Shown here in pieces: positions 16,266 through 26,646 of a DNA stretch of 62,467 bases. Each line of letters begins with the position of its first letter. Within the stretch, counting starts at the first letter, position 1. The DNA is from Fimenecus sp045631225 (lineage in GTDB: Bacteria; Bacillota; Clostridia; Oscillospirales; Acutalibacteraceae): assembly GCA_045631225.1 (NCBI GenBank), contig JAZQUG010000004.1:1-62467 (forward strand), given 5' to 3'. The position numbers were made by a program, and so were the translations under genes. A model generated the notes under the pieces. That model searched no databases, had not been told where the DNA came from, and saw nothing but the letters and a program-made list of their open reading frames with translations.

Positions 16266-17901
16266 CTTTTATAGCCTCCAAGATATACTCAGGGAATACA
16301 ACTGTCTCACTTGTTTCAAAGACAGCTAATGCGGTTTCAGTTTTATGATGTTTCATATATTTTTGTAAGGCCTCAAGAGTTTCAAACTTCTTGTTCAGTA
16401 TCTTATTAAATAAAGTTAAATCATTGCCATTTGCTTTTAATAGTTTGGGTTCAAGAGTATTATAATTATATGGCTTGTCATTAATAGTAAGCGCGCCAGT
16501 ATCCTTAACTTTGTCATAACAGATTTTAATGTTATCTTTTTTGTTTTCTTTGATGTAGTTTACATACTTCTTTTCAAGTGCATCTATATCCCCATCATTA
16601 TCAGTAACTACTGCAACATTCAAATTTAAAGCTTCTGCTAATTCTAAAAAACGCAAGAAAGAAGTACCAACCGATATCACATCAATTCCATCTTCGATAG
16701 GTAATCGGTCATTATTTCCCTTCATATAAGCCTTTTGAACTACAAGTTCATCCGAATCACCTTCAACCAAAACAGCTTTTTTACACAATATAAGCCTTAA
16801 GGTATCGTATCCTGAGATTTTTTTGAAGAAATCTGCGGATGACAATTCTGTTACTCTCACAACTCTATGATTTTCAAGTAGCAATAAGTTTTCTAATCCT
16901 AATTTATTAGCAACAAAACTACTGTGAGTTGAAATTATTATTTGCTTGTCCTCATATTTTTTCTCAATAGCTTTAATGAGCTGATTCAATTTAGAAAATG
17001 ACAGATGACTTTCTGGCTCTTCGAGAAGAACGATTTGTGCATGTTGTGCATTTTTGTGGGTTAATGCTAACTCGGTTTTCATTACGCACTGCGCACCTTT
17101 ACCAATATATCCAAAAGGCACATCGTTGAGTTGTGTAACCAAACTATTTTCCCAAGCATTTTTCGTTCCCAAATCCACCGTCAGCGAAACTGTTCCATCT
17201 ACTATTGATGATTCTTCACTAATTCGTGTGTTAATTGCTTTGATGGAATCATCATCAATAAATGTGTCTTTCATTTTTCTATGTGCTTGTGAAACCGCTG
17301 TAACTTCTTCAGGAGAAAGCAAATCTTTTACAATTCTTGAAATATAAACATCGGAACCATTTTGATAGCGATAATTAGAAGAATCAATCATTGCCGATTT
17401 AATTGGAATACTGCGAATTGTAACTGATTTGCGAGCAAAAGAGTTCCAAGAAGCTTCATAATACTCAATTGGAATACTCATCATATTTTTCTTTGAAACA
17501 AGAGTGGTGTATTCACTGTTATATTTTTCATTAAATGCAATCTCAAATTTTAAACCTTCACAAGCCTCACGTTCAGAATTCTCGTTCCCTTCATATTCTG
17601 GGTCAATAGAGCCATCAAAAAAGATTTCTATACTGATTGATGGAGGTGGAAGTGCAGAGCCTCTATTGACAGAGTCAATGTATAGGTCAACAACTTCTTT
17701 GTTGAATAAATATTGAGATAGTTCATTTCTTATATTTCTCCCACCATACAAACCTGTTAAAGCGATATGTATTGCTTCCAAAATAGTTGATTTTCCAGTC
17801 TCATTATTACCTACTAGAATATTTAACCCTTTATTTAACTCCATTTCAAAAGAGCCCTTAAAACACTTAAAATTTCTAATCTTTATTTTTTGTATAGCCA
17901 T
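16258..17901 (-). CDS. gajA: GajA-like OLD-family ATPase-TOPRIM nuclease (Gabija)
   Basis: 547 residues, near GajA length. N-terminal ABC-type ATPase: Walker A GNNETGKST (31-39), LLEEPESHLS (Walker B), STHSSFVANKLG (switch His). C-terminal TOPRIM: AVLVEGDSDELVVQKAY (Glu/Asp motif) and VAVVTDNDGDIDAL. These are class 2 OLD nuclease features. With the overlapping helicase gene it makes the two-gene Gabija layout, a phage-defence system that cleaves DNA when nucleotides are depleted. The pair sits in the spoVAD element. Confidence 0.9.
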   Translation of the reverse strand: MAIQKIKIRNFKCFKGSFEMELNKGLNILVGNNETGKSTILEAIHIALTGLYGGRNIRNELSQYLFNKEVVDLYIDSVNRGSALPPPSISIEIFFDGSIDPEYEGNENSEREACEGLKFEIAFNEKYNSEYTTLVSKKNMMSIPIEYYEASWNSFARKSVTIRSIPIKSAMIDSSNYRYQNGSDVYISRIVKDLLSPEEVTAVSQAHRKMKDTFIDDDSIKAINTRISEESSIVDGTVSLTVDLGTKNAWENSLVTQLNDVPFGYIGKGAQCVMKTELALTHKNAQHAQIVLLEEPESHLSFSKLNQLIKAIEKKYEDKQIIISTHSSFVANKLGLENLLLLENHRVVRVTELSSADFFKKISGYDTLRLILCKKAVLVEGDSDELVVQKAYMKGNNDRLPIEDGIDVISVGTSFLRFLELAEALNLNVAVVTDNDGDIDALEKKYVNYIKENKKDNIKICYDKVKDTGALTINDKPYNYNTLEPKLLKANGNDLTLFNKILNKKFETLEALQKYMKHHKTETALAVFETSETVVFPEYILEAIKDE

Positions 17902-18054
17902 ACAATTACTCCTTACTTATGACTTTTTACATTAATCTTATACAATAATTTTAAAAATAGATTTTTAGAATACTTGATGATTTCTACTTTAAAGTTTATA
18001 TCACATGCATAAGTTGAATACGTAATGAATATATAAATCTTGTTTCAATTTTTT

Positions 18055-18873
18055 CTATATTTCTTTTGGTGCTGTTAACAAATCTTTTTCCATTTGAACT
18101 GTTTGCAAATTACCCAACCCATCACGTTTAAACAAAAAGCTCTCTTCTTGACAATATTTACCCAATGATGCAATATCACTATATGTAATATAAATCTGTA
18201 ATTCATATTTTTCATTAACCAATAATTCGTCGTTTAATATAAATACAAATTTTTTAGGCAAATTGGTAGTAATACAAAATTTTTGTATTGGTAACATATC
18301 ACCTATTTTCAATTCAACATTAATTGCGTTTCCAGCACCACAGTTTTCAATTTCATACAACATTACAAACTTCTTTTTAAAGAAAGTATCCACCTTAACA
18401 TTAAATAATGCTTCAGCAAGAGCATTAACAGTTATGTAATTCTTTATTCTTTCTTGTTCAACTAACAAATCTTTAATATCATCTGGAATATCTCCTTGAT
18501 ATGTTATGAGGCCTTTATAAATATTCAAAAAGATGACATTATCACTTGGAATTTTTGAAATCTCAGTATAATTGTATTTGTGAGTTTCCAAATACGGTTT
18601 GATGGATAATTTTCGTTCTGATTTTTGATTGTTAACAGTAAAGTTTATAGTTGAAGCAAGTGCAAAAATAGTTGCAACTGCACCCAATAACGAACCGTAA
18701 AATGATAATACATCTTTTGCTTCCCAACTCATCTCAAGAAAAGAATATGGCGCAGGTATTTCATATATCCAGTTAATTGATATTGGAACTATAATTGCGA
18801 AAAAAAGACCAACAATATACCAACCAATCATTTTAAGTATTCTTTTTTTCTTTTCTTGTTTATTATCCTTCAT
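18055..18873 (-). CDS. Two-span membrane protein with large cytoplasmic domain
   Basis: 272 residues. Lys-rich N-terminus, span 1 (MIGWYIVGLFFAIIVPISI), a short outside loop, span 2 (FYGSLLGAVATIFALASTI), then about 190 residues of mixed strands facing the cytoplasm. No family recognised. It lies between the Gabija pair and another unknown gene, on the same strand but separated by 150 and 280 bp, so it is probably independently transcribed. Membrane effectors with this layout occur in defence islands, but nothing here proves that. Confidence 0.55.
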   Translation of the reverse strand: MKDNKQEKKKRILKMIGWYIVGLFFAIIVPISINWIYEIPAPYSFLEMSWEAKDVLSFYGSLLGAVATIFALASTINFTVNNQKSERKLSIKPYLETHKYNYTEISKIPSDNVIFLNIYKGLITYQGDIPDDIKDLLVEQERIKNYITVNALAEALFNVKVDTFFKKKFVMLYEIENCGAGNAINVELKIGDMLPIQKFCITTNLPKKFVFILNDELLVNEKYELQIYITYSDIASLGKYCQEESFLFKRDGLGNLQTVQMEKDLLTAPKEI

Positions 18874-19156
18874 TTATAATTCCTTTCTTTTTCAACTTTT
18901 TTACAGTATAGATTTAAACATTTTCAACTGTTACATCTTATTTTATCATGTAACACTAAAATTTTACAATAGCAACAAGTATTATGTCAATTTATATATA
19001 ATGATTACACATTAATGTTAAAGAACGATGCATCAATATGAAAACATCATATATAGCATAAAAGCACTCTAAATCTTTATAAATTAGAGTGCTTATTTTA
19101 ATGATCTCATTCAATTATTAATAACAAATTATAGTTAATAATTTCATTTCCATATA

Positions 19157-20488
19157 TTACTTTTTATATTTTTTGAGCAATTGATTATAATTAAAAAGTT
19201 GGGAAGAATTCATACTAACAGTTTCAATCATTTCTAATGCATCTACATAACGACATCTACATTTAAGATATGATTCTACTTTCATAGAGAACAACGATTT
19301 AGTTGCTGTAAGATTCAACATATAATCAATCTCTTTTGGTGAAAAATTACGGATCATATCCTCATAATAAGGCATTGCGGAATGTGAAACTCCATATGGA
19401 TTCCCTACATAACACATAAGTATAGTAAATACATATTCGTGTTGTATAGAGTCTGGTATTTTCATAGACGATGAAAGTTCACATAGTCTTTGTGCAAATG
19501 GTGGTTCATTATAAAAATTATTGAATTCCTGATGAGCATTCAAGAGATTTTGACAAGCGTTCTTTACAATAGAATGTTGTTCAGATGTGCTTAACAATTG
19601 CAATAACGATAATTTTTCAAACCAGCTTCTTGCAGCCCTTCTTTTTTCCACATCACCTTTCACAAAATACTTATTATACTGCTCTATCATAACCGATTTT
19701 GTTCTTTCATCAATAATATCTCGAATAGATAAAGTTAACTTTAATGCATTTATTCGTGTTGTTTCAGAAGAATTCGGGTCGCAGTAAATTCCCATCATTG
19801 TAGGAATTAACAATTGACGTTGTGCAGGAAATGTTTCTGTCAAGCGTTGTCTCCATACACTTTGCTCATCTTCATCTAACTTATGACCTTTAACTGCAGA
19901 TAAAAAATCTGTAACATTAACACCCTGAATAACATCTTCATCTGTTAATCCATACTTACAACATCTACTAATGAAATTAATTAATTCTCTATCATCAATT
20001 TGAGCTATAGATGGGTGTGCTGAAGAAAAATTATTTCTAATATCTCTACATTGATTTAAAAAGAAGTAACCATCTTCAGATAAAAGTTCAATCTTATAAC
20101 ACAATTCCAAAAGTTGCGAATCCATCATTTCATTAAGCGAATTATCATCGAAATCTTTTCCAAGTGTCTGTGAAACTACAGGAAGTCCAAGTTTTTTAAC
20201 TCTGCTTCGTAATGAAAGAATTACAGCATTCCATATGTAGTTGATGGCACCATCAAATAATCCAACTGATGCTGCTACACACATTCTTACAATAAGACCA
20301 TTTCTCAATTCTGGAGGTATCCTTAATATTTCTCGTGGCAACTCACTCCACGCATATTTGATTTCCTCTTCACTTGCTAAAATTTCACGTGGTAAATTAA
20401 ATGCTTGCATCACATTATCAACATGTATTAATGCTGATGGTAAAGTTTCAGGTAAAGATATATTGTTAGTTGCAATTTCGTTTGACAT
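19157..20488 (-). CDS. Large helical protein with HEPN-like motif
   Basis: 443 residues, mostly helical, no signal or membrane span. Around residues 158-172, NQCRDIRNNFSSAHPS carries an R-x(4-6)-H arrangement reminiscent of HEPN ribonuclease motifs, in a helix after an acidic helix (QLLELCYKIELLSEDGYFFL), the usual HEPN context. The C-terminal half looks like helical repeats. Placed next to Gabija, it could be a stand-alone defence ribonuclease; that is inference. No family recognised with confidence. Confidence 0.5.
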   Translation of the reverse strand: MSNEIATNNISLPETLPSALIHVDNVMQAFNLPREILASEEEIKYAWSELPREILRIPPELRNGLIVRMCVAASVGLFDGAINYIWNAVILSLRSRVKKLGLPVVSQTLGKDFDDNSLNEMMDSQLLELCYKIELLSEDGYFFLNQCRDIRNNFSSAHPSIAQIDDRELINFISRCCKYGLTDEDVIQGVNVTDFLSAVKGHKLDEDEQSVWRQRLTETFPAQRQLLIPTMMGIYCDPNSSETTRINALKLTLSIRDIIDERTKSVMIEQYNKYFVKGDVEKRRAARSWFEKLSLLQLLSTSEQHSIVKNACQNLLNAHQEFNNFYNEPPFAQRLCELSSSMKIPDSIQHEYVFTILMCYVGNPYGVSHSAMPYYEDMIRNFSPKEIDYMLNLTATKSLFSMKVESYLKCRCRYVDALEMIETVSMNSSQLFNYNQLLKKYKK

Positions 20489-20862
20489 ATCATCAATCTC
20501 CTATCAAAAGAATTCAAGTCCATGCTATTTAGAATTTAATTGTTTAATATTTAAACAGTTTTTCTACTTACAAGACATTATTAAAGTTATTTAATTATAA
20601 AATCTCTTCCATATATATGTAATCGTATAAAAATCAATTTTTGTGACAAATTATTACTATTTTTATGATAGTTTTTATATTTTCAACTTTCAAACAATTA
20701 ACCTTAATGCGGTGCATTTTATCTTTTTGACTTCCATATAAACGAAAAGCTATGCTCATACAATAAAACACACTATAATCCTTTAAATATATGCATTCTA
20801 CGAATCATAGGTTGATGTTTTTACATAAATTTCGTATAATTTGTTTGAAAGAAGTTGATTAT
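20489..20862. other. Divergent intergenic region
   Basis: 374 bp between divergent genes, very AT-rich. A weak sigma-A-like pair TTGACT (20727-20732) and TATGCT (20751-20756) with an 18-bp spacer could drive the plus-strand XRE-membrane gene. No repeats or RNA structures stand out. Confidence 0.4.
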
Positions 20863-21930
20863 ATGAATCCAGAAAAAACAGGTGCTTTTATTGCTGAACA
20901 GCGAAAGCAGAAACAAATGACTCAAAAAAATTTAGCCACAAAAATAGGTGTTACAGACAAAGCCATCTCGCGTTGGGAAACAGGTAAGGGTTATCCTGAT
21001 ATTGAAATTATGCCTTCGTTAGCAGAGGCTCTTTCTGTTACTCTCACAGAATTGTTAAACGGTGAAGCGGTAACAAAAGAACAACTCATTACAGTAGCAG
21101 ATACAAATTTAAGTTATGTGTGTAACAAAGCCTTACAGAAACGCAAAAGATATATAAGATGTATCATCGCAATTTCAGTCATTGCATTTATCATTTTTGC
21201 AATTTTGATAGCTTTAAATATATTTTTGACTAACAAATCTAAAGATTTGATGGGTTCTAATAATTGCATCGTAGCAAATGATTATTCGTACATTACATAT
21301 TACAACGAAAAATATATTCCGTTAAATACAGGCTATTTAACATATAAAATTCGACCCGAAAGCGGTGCCTATGATTGCGTACTTGGTGAGAAATCAGTTT
21401 ATGAAGTGAAAGTCGATGGTAGTACATTATTATACAAAATGTTATTTGGCGAATCACTATATTCCGTAAAAGGTGTAGTAGATGATGATATTGTCTTTTT
21501 AGAAACAGATTATGATGATTTATCCACACAATACTATGTAAAAGAAAGCAAATATGATTATTACAATCAAATGCTGTCGGGTGCTCAACCAATAGATTAC
21601 TATGTCCGGATAGAACAAAAAGATATGAACACAAAAAACGTTGCTATAAGCAATAGTATTGTACAAGCAATAAAAGAGGCGGAAAAAGGTGATGTTGATA
21701 CAACTGTCAAAAATGGTACTAACCGTAGCAATGGTGAAGAGTACCTGCCTGTATTAGCATTTGAAGAAAACCATATTTTCTATCAAATTCAAGGTGAACT
21801 TTTGTATAAAAACGGAAAATATTATTGGTATGGATATCATGGATTACCTGATTATTCTAGTCATCCCTATCTTATAGATGAATCGTATTATAATGAACTT
21901 AATAAACTATTTTCATACTTATATGAATAA
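20863..21930 (+). CDS. XRE HTH - membrane-anchored regulator
   Basis: 355 residues from ATG 20863. The 24 upstream residues of the open frame look non-coding, and AAAGAAG lies ahead of 20863. HTH (FIAEQRKQKQMTQKNLATKIGVTDKAISRWETGKGYPDI) at residues 8-46, a linker, a membrane span (CIIAISVIAFIIFAILIALNIFL), then about 215 extracytoplasmic residues rich in Tyr. This HTH-TM layout suggests a one-component sensor that binds DNA inside and a ligand outside. It precedes the MerR-subtilase unit and may co-regulate it. Confidence 0.8.
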   Translation: MNPEKTGAFIAEQRKQKQMTQKNLATKIGVTDKAISRWETGKGYPDIEIMPSLAEALSVTLTELLNGEAVTKEQLITVADTNLSYVCNKALQKRKRYIRCIIAISVIAFIIFAILIALNIFLTNKSKDLMGSNNCIVANDYSYITYYNEKYIPLNTGYLTYKIRPESGAYDCVLGEKSVYEVKVDGSTLLYKMLFGESLYSVKGVVDDDIVFLETDYDDLSTQYYVKESKYDYYNQMLSGAQPIDYYVRIEQKDMNTKNVAISNSIVQAIKEAEKGDVDTTVKNGTNRSNGEEYLPVLAFEENHIFYQIQGELLYKNGKYYWYGYHGLPDYSSHPYLIDESYYNELNKLFSYLYE

Positions 21931-21967
21931 AAACGAGCAAAATAATCGAAATATTTCAAAAAACCAC

Positions 21968-21998
21968 TTGACTGTAAACCTTGTTTATACTTTATAAT
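21968..21998 (+). promoter_or_regulatory. MerR-type promoter with 19-bp spacer
   Basis: TTGACT (21968-21973) and a perfect TATAAT (21993-21998) separated by 19 bp, two longer than optimal, with a dyad GTAAAC-CTT-GTTTAT inside the spacer. This is the classic arrangement activated by MerR-family proteins through DNA untwisting, immediately upstream of a merR-type gene. Confidence 0.8.
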
Positions 21999-22030
21999 CA
22001 CCTTGAAAACAGTCAAAAGGAGCGATTAAG

Positions 22031-22633
22031 ATGAATGTCCAAGATGTAGAAAAAGAATTGAATATTACTCGTGCTAACATTCGCTTTTATGAACGAGAAG
22101 GTTTACTTTCACCAACTAGAAAAGAAAATGGTTATCGTGATTATACTGATGAGGATATTGCACGACTCAAAAAAATCATTATATTTAGAAAACTTGGACT
22201 TCCTGTTGCTGATATAAAGGGGATTTTAAATGGTACGATACAATTACAAGATACAATAAAATCAAATATTACAAATTTAGAAAAGACATTGGTCGATTTA
22301 AGTGGTTCAATTGATGTGTGTGATGAAATTATTTCAAATAATATCGATGCAAAAGATTTTTCAGAAGAATACTTTTGGGATTTAATAAACAAAAGAGAAA
22401 ATGAAGGTAAAAACTTCAAAAGTATTTATGGAGATTATTTAAATAAACATCATAAATCAAATTTTATGTTATTGTTCATCGTGTGTATTGCACCTTTACT
22501 TAATATTCTTTTTGATTACTTTCTCTTAAATGAAAAGCCAGAAATCAAGTCCATAATTCTTGCAATTGTTTGTCTGTGTTTTCCTATATCGTATATTGTT
22601 TTCAGTTATAGAATTTCTAAAGATTTAGAATAG
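22031..22633 (+). CDS. MerR-family regulator with C-terminal membrane spans
   Basis: 200 residues. N-terminal winged HTH: MNVQDVEKELNITRANIRFYEREGLLSPTRKENGYRDYTDEDIARLKKI, followed by a dimerisation helix. The C-terminus has two hydrophobic segments (FMLLFIVCIAPLLNILFDYFLL; SIILAIVCLCFPISYIVFSY), so the regulator is membrane-tethered. AAAAGGAG precedes the ATG. The 19-bp-spacer promoter with dyad indicates autoregulation. The subtilase gene follows after 24 bp and is almost surely in the same operon, so the protease is its likely target. Confidence 0.88.
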   Translation: MNVQDVEKELNITRANIRFYEREGLLSPTRKENGYRDYTDEDIARLKKIIIFRKLGLPVADIKGILNGTIQLQDTIKSNITNLEKTLVDLSGSIDVCDEIISNNIDAKDFSEEYFWDLINKRENEGKNFKSIYGDYLNKHHKSNFMLLFIVCIAPLLNILFDYFLLNEKPEIKSIILAIVCLCFPISYIVFSYRISKDLE

Positions 22634-22657
22634 TGATTTAATAAGGAGGATTATGCC

Positions 22658-25600
22658 ATGAAAAAACTACTGTCGATTTTTATTTCATTCATCATATTAG
22701 TTTTATCAATATCGTGCTGCTTTTCAGTAGTAGCAGAGGGTGTTGAGGAATTTCAATATAAAAAAGCGAGTAATGAATTGCAGAGCTTTGCAAAAGAAGT
22801 ATATGCTTTGACAAGTGAATACGATTCAGATATGGACAATTCTCATAATTCTTCCGAAAGCAATGAAAGCATTAGTTTTATGTCTTCTGCTTCAAATGAA
22901 AGCAATATAGGTTATGAGTGTTTTGAAACAAACAGATTAATTGTTTATTCAGATGAAGCGTTTGATACTTGTGGTGCAATAGAACATCTTTCAGGATATG
23001 AAGATATTCATTTACTTCAATATGAAAATCTTGAAGATACAATTAACGCATATACATATTTATCAGAAGATAAAGATATTGACTCTGTTGAGCCTGATGT
23101 AATTATTACATTAGAGGAGTTTGAAGAGGAAGAAGAAACAGAAACTTTAAATGACATAGATTACCCACACGACACATCTATAACACCATCTTGGGGTTAT
23201 GAACGAATTCAAACCTATGACGCTTTTCAGTACATTTTACAGCATAAAGCTCTTAATGATTTACCTGAAATTGTTGTTGGTATTATAGATAGTGGTATTT
23301 GGACTGGAAATAAATACTTTGATGAACGATTGATTTGTGCATATTCATTTATTGGCAAAGACCCATATAGCGATACTTCAGGTCATGGGTCAAAAGTTGC
23401 AGGTGTAATCCTAGAAAACACCTTACCTAATGTAAAAATAATTTCTTATCAAGCATTTGAAAAAAACGGCACCTCAACAACGAGTTTGATTTATTTAGCT
23501 GAAGAACAGGCTCAACTTGACGGAGTTGATATTATAAATAGTAGTTATGGTCAGCTTCATCCAAATGGTGACACAGTTAATTATAACTTTACTGATATAC
23601 AAAATGATGGTTATTTACAGGTTGCTGGTGCAGGAAATGACAGCACTACAATTTTGCATACTCCTGCATCTCGTCCAAATGCTATAAGTGTTGCCAGTTT
23701 AAGGAATAATGACAAACTTGCAAATTATTCAAACAGAGGTCAATGGGTGGATGTCGCAGCTCCCGGAACAAATATTTCAACACCACTTACAAGTTGCGAG
23801 GGAAAAAAAACAGTCTGGAGCGGAACATCGTGTGCAACACCTTTTGTTGTTTCTGTCTGTGCAATGATAATGACACAATATCCAACCTTTTCAAATTCAC
23901 TTGTTGCAGATGTTTTATTTAAATCGTGTGAAAAGTCCGATGTTAATGTTTATCATGGAGTTGTCAATATGTTTAAAGCTGTATCATTCTATGATGTGGA
24001 TATTCGCCAAACAGCAATGCCACAGTTTAGTTTGGAATCAAAACCAACAGAAAATCAGTTTTATTCAGAAACACAGTATGTAGAACTCTCTTGTTCTGAT
24101 AGCAATGCAGAAATATATTATACTTTAGATAATACAATTCCAAGTCAATCAAATGGATTCTCATATACCGAACCGATTGAAATTTCTACTACTACAACTA
24201 TATGTGCTGTTGCATATACAGATAAGTATTTCAAAAGTGGAGTTACAAAAAGAACTTTCTTTATAAGAATTCCATTATCCAGTTATCCAAATGAAAATGG
24301 ATGGCATATTCGCGATAATGGAATGATTTGGGGTTATAGCGGTGCTGATATGGATTTAATTGTTCCAAAAACAGTACTTGGAATTGAAGTAAAAGGTATT
24401 GAAAGTGAAACATTTTCAGAACAAGCTTACATTAAGTCCATCGCTATGCCTGAAGGCTTAACAACTATTGAAGAAAAAGCATTTTACAATTGCAATTCAT
24501 TAACATCGTTAATTGCACCGGGAGTAACGGATATTGGTGTATCTGCTTTCCATGGGTGCAGTAATCTTAATGAGGTTTTCTTGCCAAATTTACAAACCAT
24601 TGGGAAAGGTGCTTTTAGAGTAACAGGTTCAATAGAGGGTTTTCCATTTGAAAACTTAAAGAAAGTACCTACAAATGCCTTTTGGGGTTCTGATGTATAT
24701 AGGGTAAATCTTGATAATGCTACATCAATTCAAGGTTCAGCATTTGCATATTGCACATCATTAACAGATGTTTCCATACCGAAAATTGATACAGAAATCA
24801 ATATGGGTTCAGCAATATTCAGAAATTGCCCTATGCTTGAAAAAGTAGTGTTTAGCGAAAATACTGTTTATATTCCTGAACATACATTCAATGGTTGCAA
24901 TTTTTCTTCGTTGGATTGTTTTGACACAATTGAAACTATTGACACTTATGCTTTTTCAAATAATAATGCATTAACTGATATAACAATGAAATCCGTAGAA
25001 TACATTGGCTCATTCGCATTTGAAAACTGTCAAAATTTAACGACTGTAGTTTTTCCAAATATCGAGTATATTGACTATGAAGCATTTAAAGATTGTTCTT
25101 CATTAACTTCACTTACCTTATCTAATTGTGTTAGTGAAATAGGTTCAGATGCTTTTAATGGCTGTGATAGTTTGAAGTATCTTTTAGTGAATGGCGAAAT
25201 GCGTTTATACGGTAATGTATTTGCAGGAAGTAGTGTTGAAAGATTAGAAATGAATGGTGTTGGTTTGGCAGATAGCTTACCGATTGTTGAAAATAGCATT
25301 ATTGCAATGCCATCAACATTCTATGAATGTTCAGAAAATACCAAAGGAAGAAATTATAAAGTTTATGGCACAAGTGGAACCTATGCAGAAAAATGGGCAA
25401 ATGAAAACGGACATACATTCATTAATATTTCTCAGGACACAGCAATTCTTAAAGATGTTCCTATGGAATATACAAGTAATGGTGAAATCTTATCAGTTGA
25501 TTTAATCGGATTTAATAGGACTTACCAATGGTACAGTAATACTGAACCAAATAATACAACAGGAACACCGATTGAAGGTGCTACCAATAAAGATTTCAAC

Positions 25601-26368
25601 CCTGCGGATTACCCTGAAGCTAGTTACTATTATTGTGTAATTACAAGCACAGACAAAGGCTATGACCCGATTGAAATTCGTACAGGCATAACTGAAAATA
25701 AAACAGTACATATTCATACTGAAGAAGAAATCCCTGCAGTTGCTCCAACCTGCACAGTAACAGGACTTACATCAGGTGTAAAATGTTCTGAATGTGGTGA
25801 AATTATTACAACACAACAGGAACTCCCTGCACTCGGACACGATTACAAATCTGTTGTAGTAACCCCAACTTGTACGGAAGCCGGTTATACAACTTATACT
25901 TGCTCTGTTTGTGATGATAGTTATGTTTCTGACCAGATAGATGCATTAGGTCATAGTTACACATTAGAAATCACAACTCCTGCCACTCATACAGCAACAG
26001 GTGTAATGACATATACTTGTCCTTGTGGTGATACATACACAGAAACTATTGAGAAACTCGCAGAACATAATCATCAAGCAGTAATTACATCTCCTACTTG
26101 TACAGAACAGGGCTATACGACTTACATCTGTGAATGTGGTGATAATTATGTTGATGATTATGTAAATGCCACAGGTCACGCAGACAACGACAATAACGGT
26201 TATTGCGACATATGTAGTGAAACAGTTGAAGTTGATACCCCATCGGATGATTGCGACTGTGGATGCCACCAGACAGGAATTAAAAAAATCATCTATGTTA
26301 TCGTCCTTTTCTTCCAACGTCTTTTCGGTTCAAATAAAACTTGTGATTGTGGTATAATTCACTATTAA
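22658..26368 (+). CDS. Secreted subtilisin-like protease with BspA leucine-rich repeats and Cys-rich tail
   Basis: 1236 residues. Signal peptide (LLSIFISFIILVLSISCCFS), propeptide, then an S8 peptidase domain: Asp in VVGIIDSGIW, His in DTSGHGSKVAGVI, Asn in VAGAGNDS, Ser in WSGTSCATPFVV. A chitobiase-like beta domain (SNAEIYYTLDNTIPS) follows, then LRR_5/BspA repeats (residues ~590-890: SIAMPEGLTTIEEKAFYNC-type units). Repeated Cys pairs (SGVKCSECGEI, TYTCSVCDDSY, TYICECGDNY) follow. It ends in the CDCGCH...CDCGIIHY tail shared with two other proteins in this window. Start supported by AAGGAGG. Co-operonic with the MerR gene. Likely a surface protease; substrate unknown. Confidence 0.9.
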   Translation: MKKLLSIFISFIILVLSISCCFSVVAEGVEEFQYKKASNELQSFAKEVYALTSEYDSDMDNSHNSSESNESISFMSSASNESNIGYECFETNRLIVYSDEAFDTCGAIEHLSGYEDIHLLQYENLEDTINAYTYLSEDKDIDSVEPDVIITLEEFEEEEETETLNDIDYPHDTSITPSWGYERIQTYDAFQYILQHKALNDLPEIVVGIIDSGIWTGNKYFDERLICAYSFIGKDPYSDTSGHGSKVAGVILENTLPNVKIISYQAFEKNGTSTTSLIYLAEEQAQLDGVDIINSSYGQLHPNGDTVNYNFTDIQNDGYLQVAGAGNDSTTILHTPASRPNAISVASLRNNDKLANYSNRGQWVDVAAPGTNISTPLTSCEGKKTVWSGTSCATPFVVSVCAMIMTQYPTFSNSLVADVLFKSCEKSDVNVYHGVVNMFKAVSFYDVDIRQTAMPQFSLESKPTENQFYSETQYVELSCSDSNAEIYYTLDNTIPSQSNGFSYTEPIEISTTTTICAVAYTDKYFKSGVTKRTFFIRIPLSSYPNENGWHIRDNGMIWGYSGADMDLIVPKTVLGIEVKGIESETFSEQAYIKSIAMPEGLTTIEEKAFYNCNSLTSLIAPGVTDIGVSAFHGCSNLNEVFLPNLQTIGKGAFRVTGSIEGFPFENLKKVPTNAFWGSDVYRVNLDNATSIQGSAFAYCTSLTDVSIPKIDTEINMGSAIFRNCPMLEKVVFSENTVYIPEHTFNGCNFSSLDCFDTIETIDTYAFSNNNALTDITMKSVEYIGSFAFENCQNLTTVVFPNIEYIDYEAFKDCSSLTSLTLSNCVSEIGSDAFNGCDSLKYLLVNGEMRLYGNVFAGSSVERLEMNGVGLADSLPIVENSIIAMPSTFYECSENTKGRNYKVYGTSGTYAEKWANENGHTFINISQDTAILKDVPMEYTSNGEILSVDLIGFNRTYQWYSNTEPNNTTGTPIEGATNKDFNPADYPEASYYYCVITSTDKGYDPIEIRTGITENKTVHIHTEEEIPAVAPTCTVTGLTSGVKCSECGEIITTQQELPALGHDYKSVVVTPTCTEAGYTTYTCSVCDDSYVSDQIDALGHSYTLEITTPATHTATGVMTYTCPCGDTYTETIEKLAEHNHQAVITSPTCTEQGYTTYICECGDNYVDDYVNATGHADNDNNGYCDICSETVEVDTPSDDCDCGCHQTGIKKIIYVIVLFFQRLFGSNKTCDCGIIHY

Positions 26369-26385
26369 TTTCACAACTCAAATGG

Positions 26386-26416
26386 CTACACAGGATTTAA
26401 TCTTGTGTAGTCTTTT
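26386..26416 (+). terminator. Terminator after the subtilase
   Basis: CTACACA...TGTGTAG stem around GGATTTAATCT, followed by TCTTTTT. Confidence 0.8.
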
Positions 26417-26646
26417 TGATTATTGACAATTTAACAATTCACAGTTTATAGTAACACATTTTATATAGATGAAAGTTTGGGATATACATACTTTTGATAT
26501 TTTATCGTCTATTAATATTATAGATACGAATGCTATTCATATACTTTTTTGTAGAAAACAATATTTTTTTGTCACAAAATATTATTTATTTACGATAAAT
26601 GATAATAGGGAATTATTATATTAAGAAAGAGTGGAGTAATAATACT

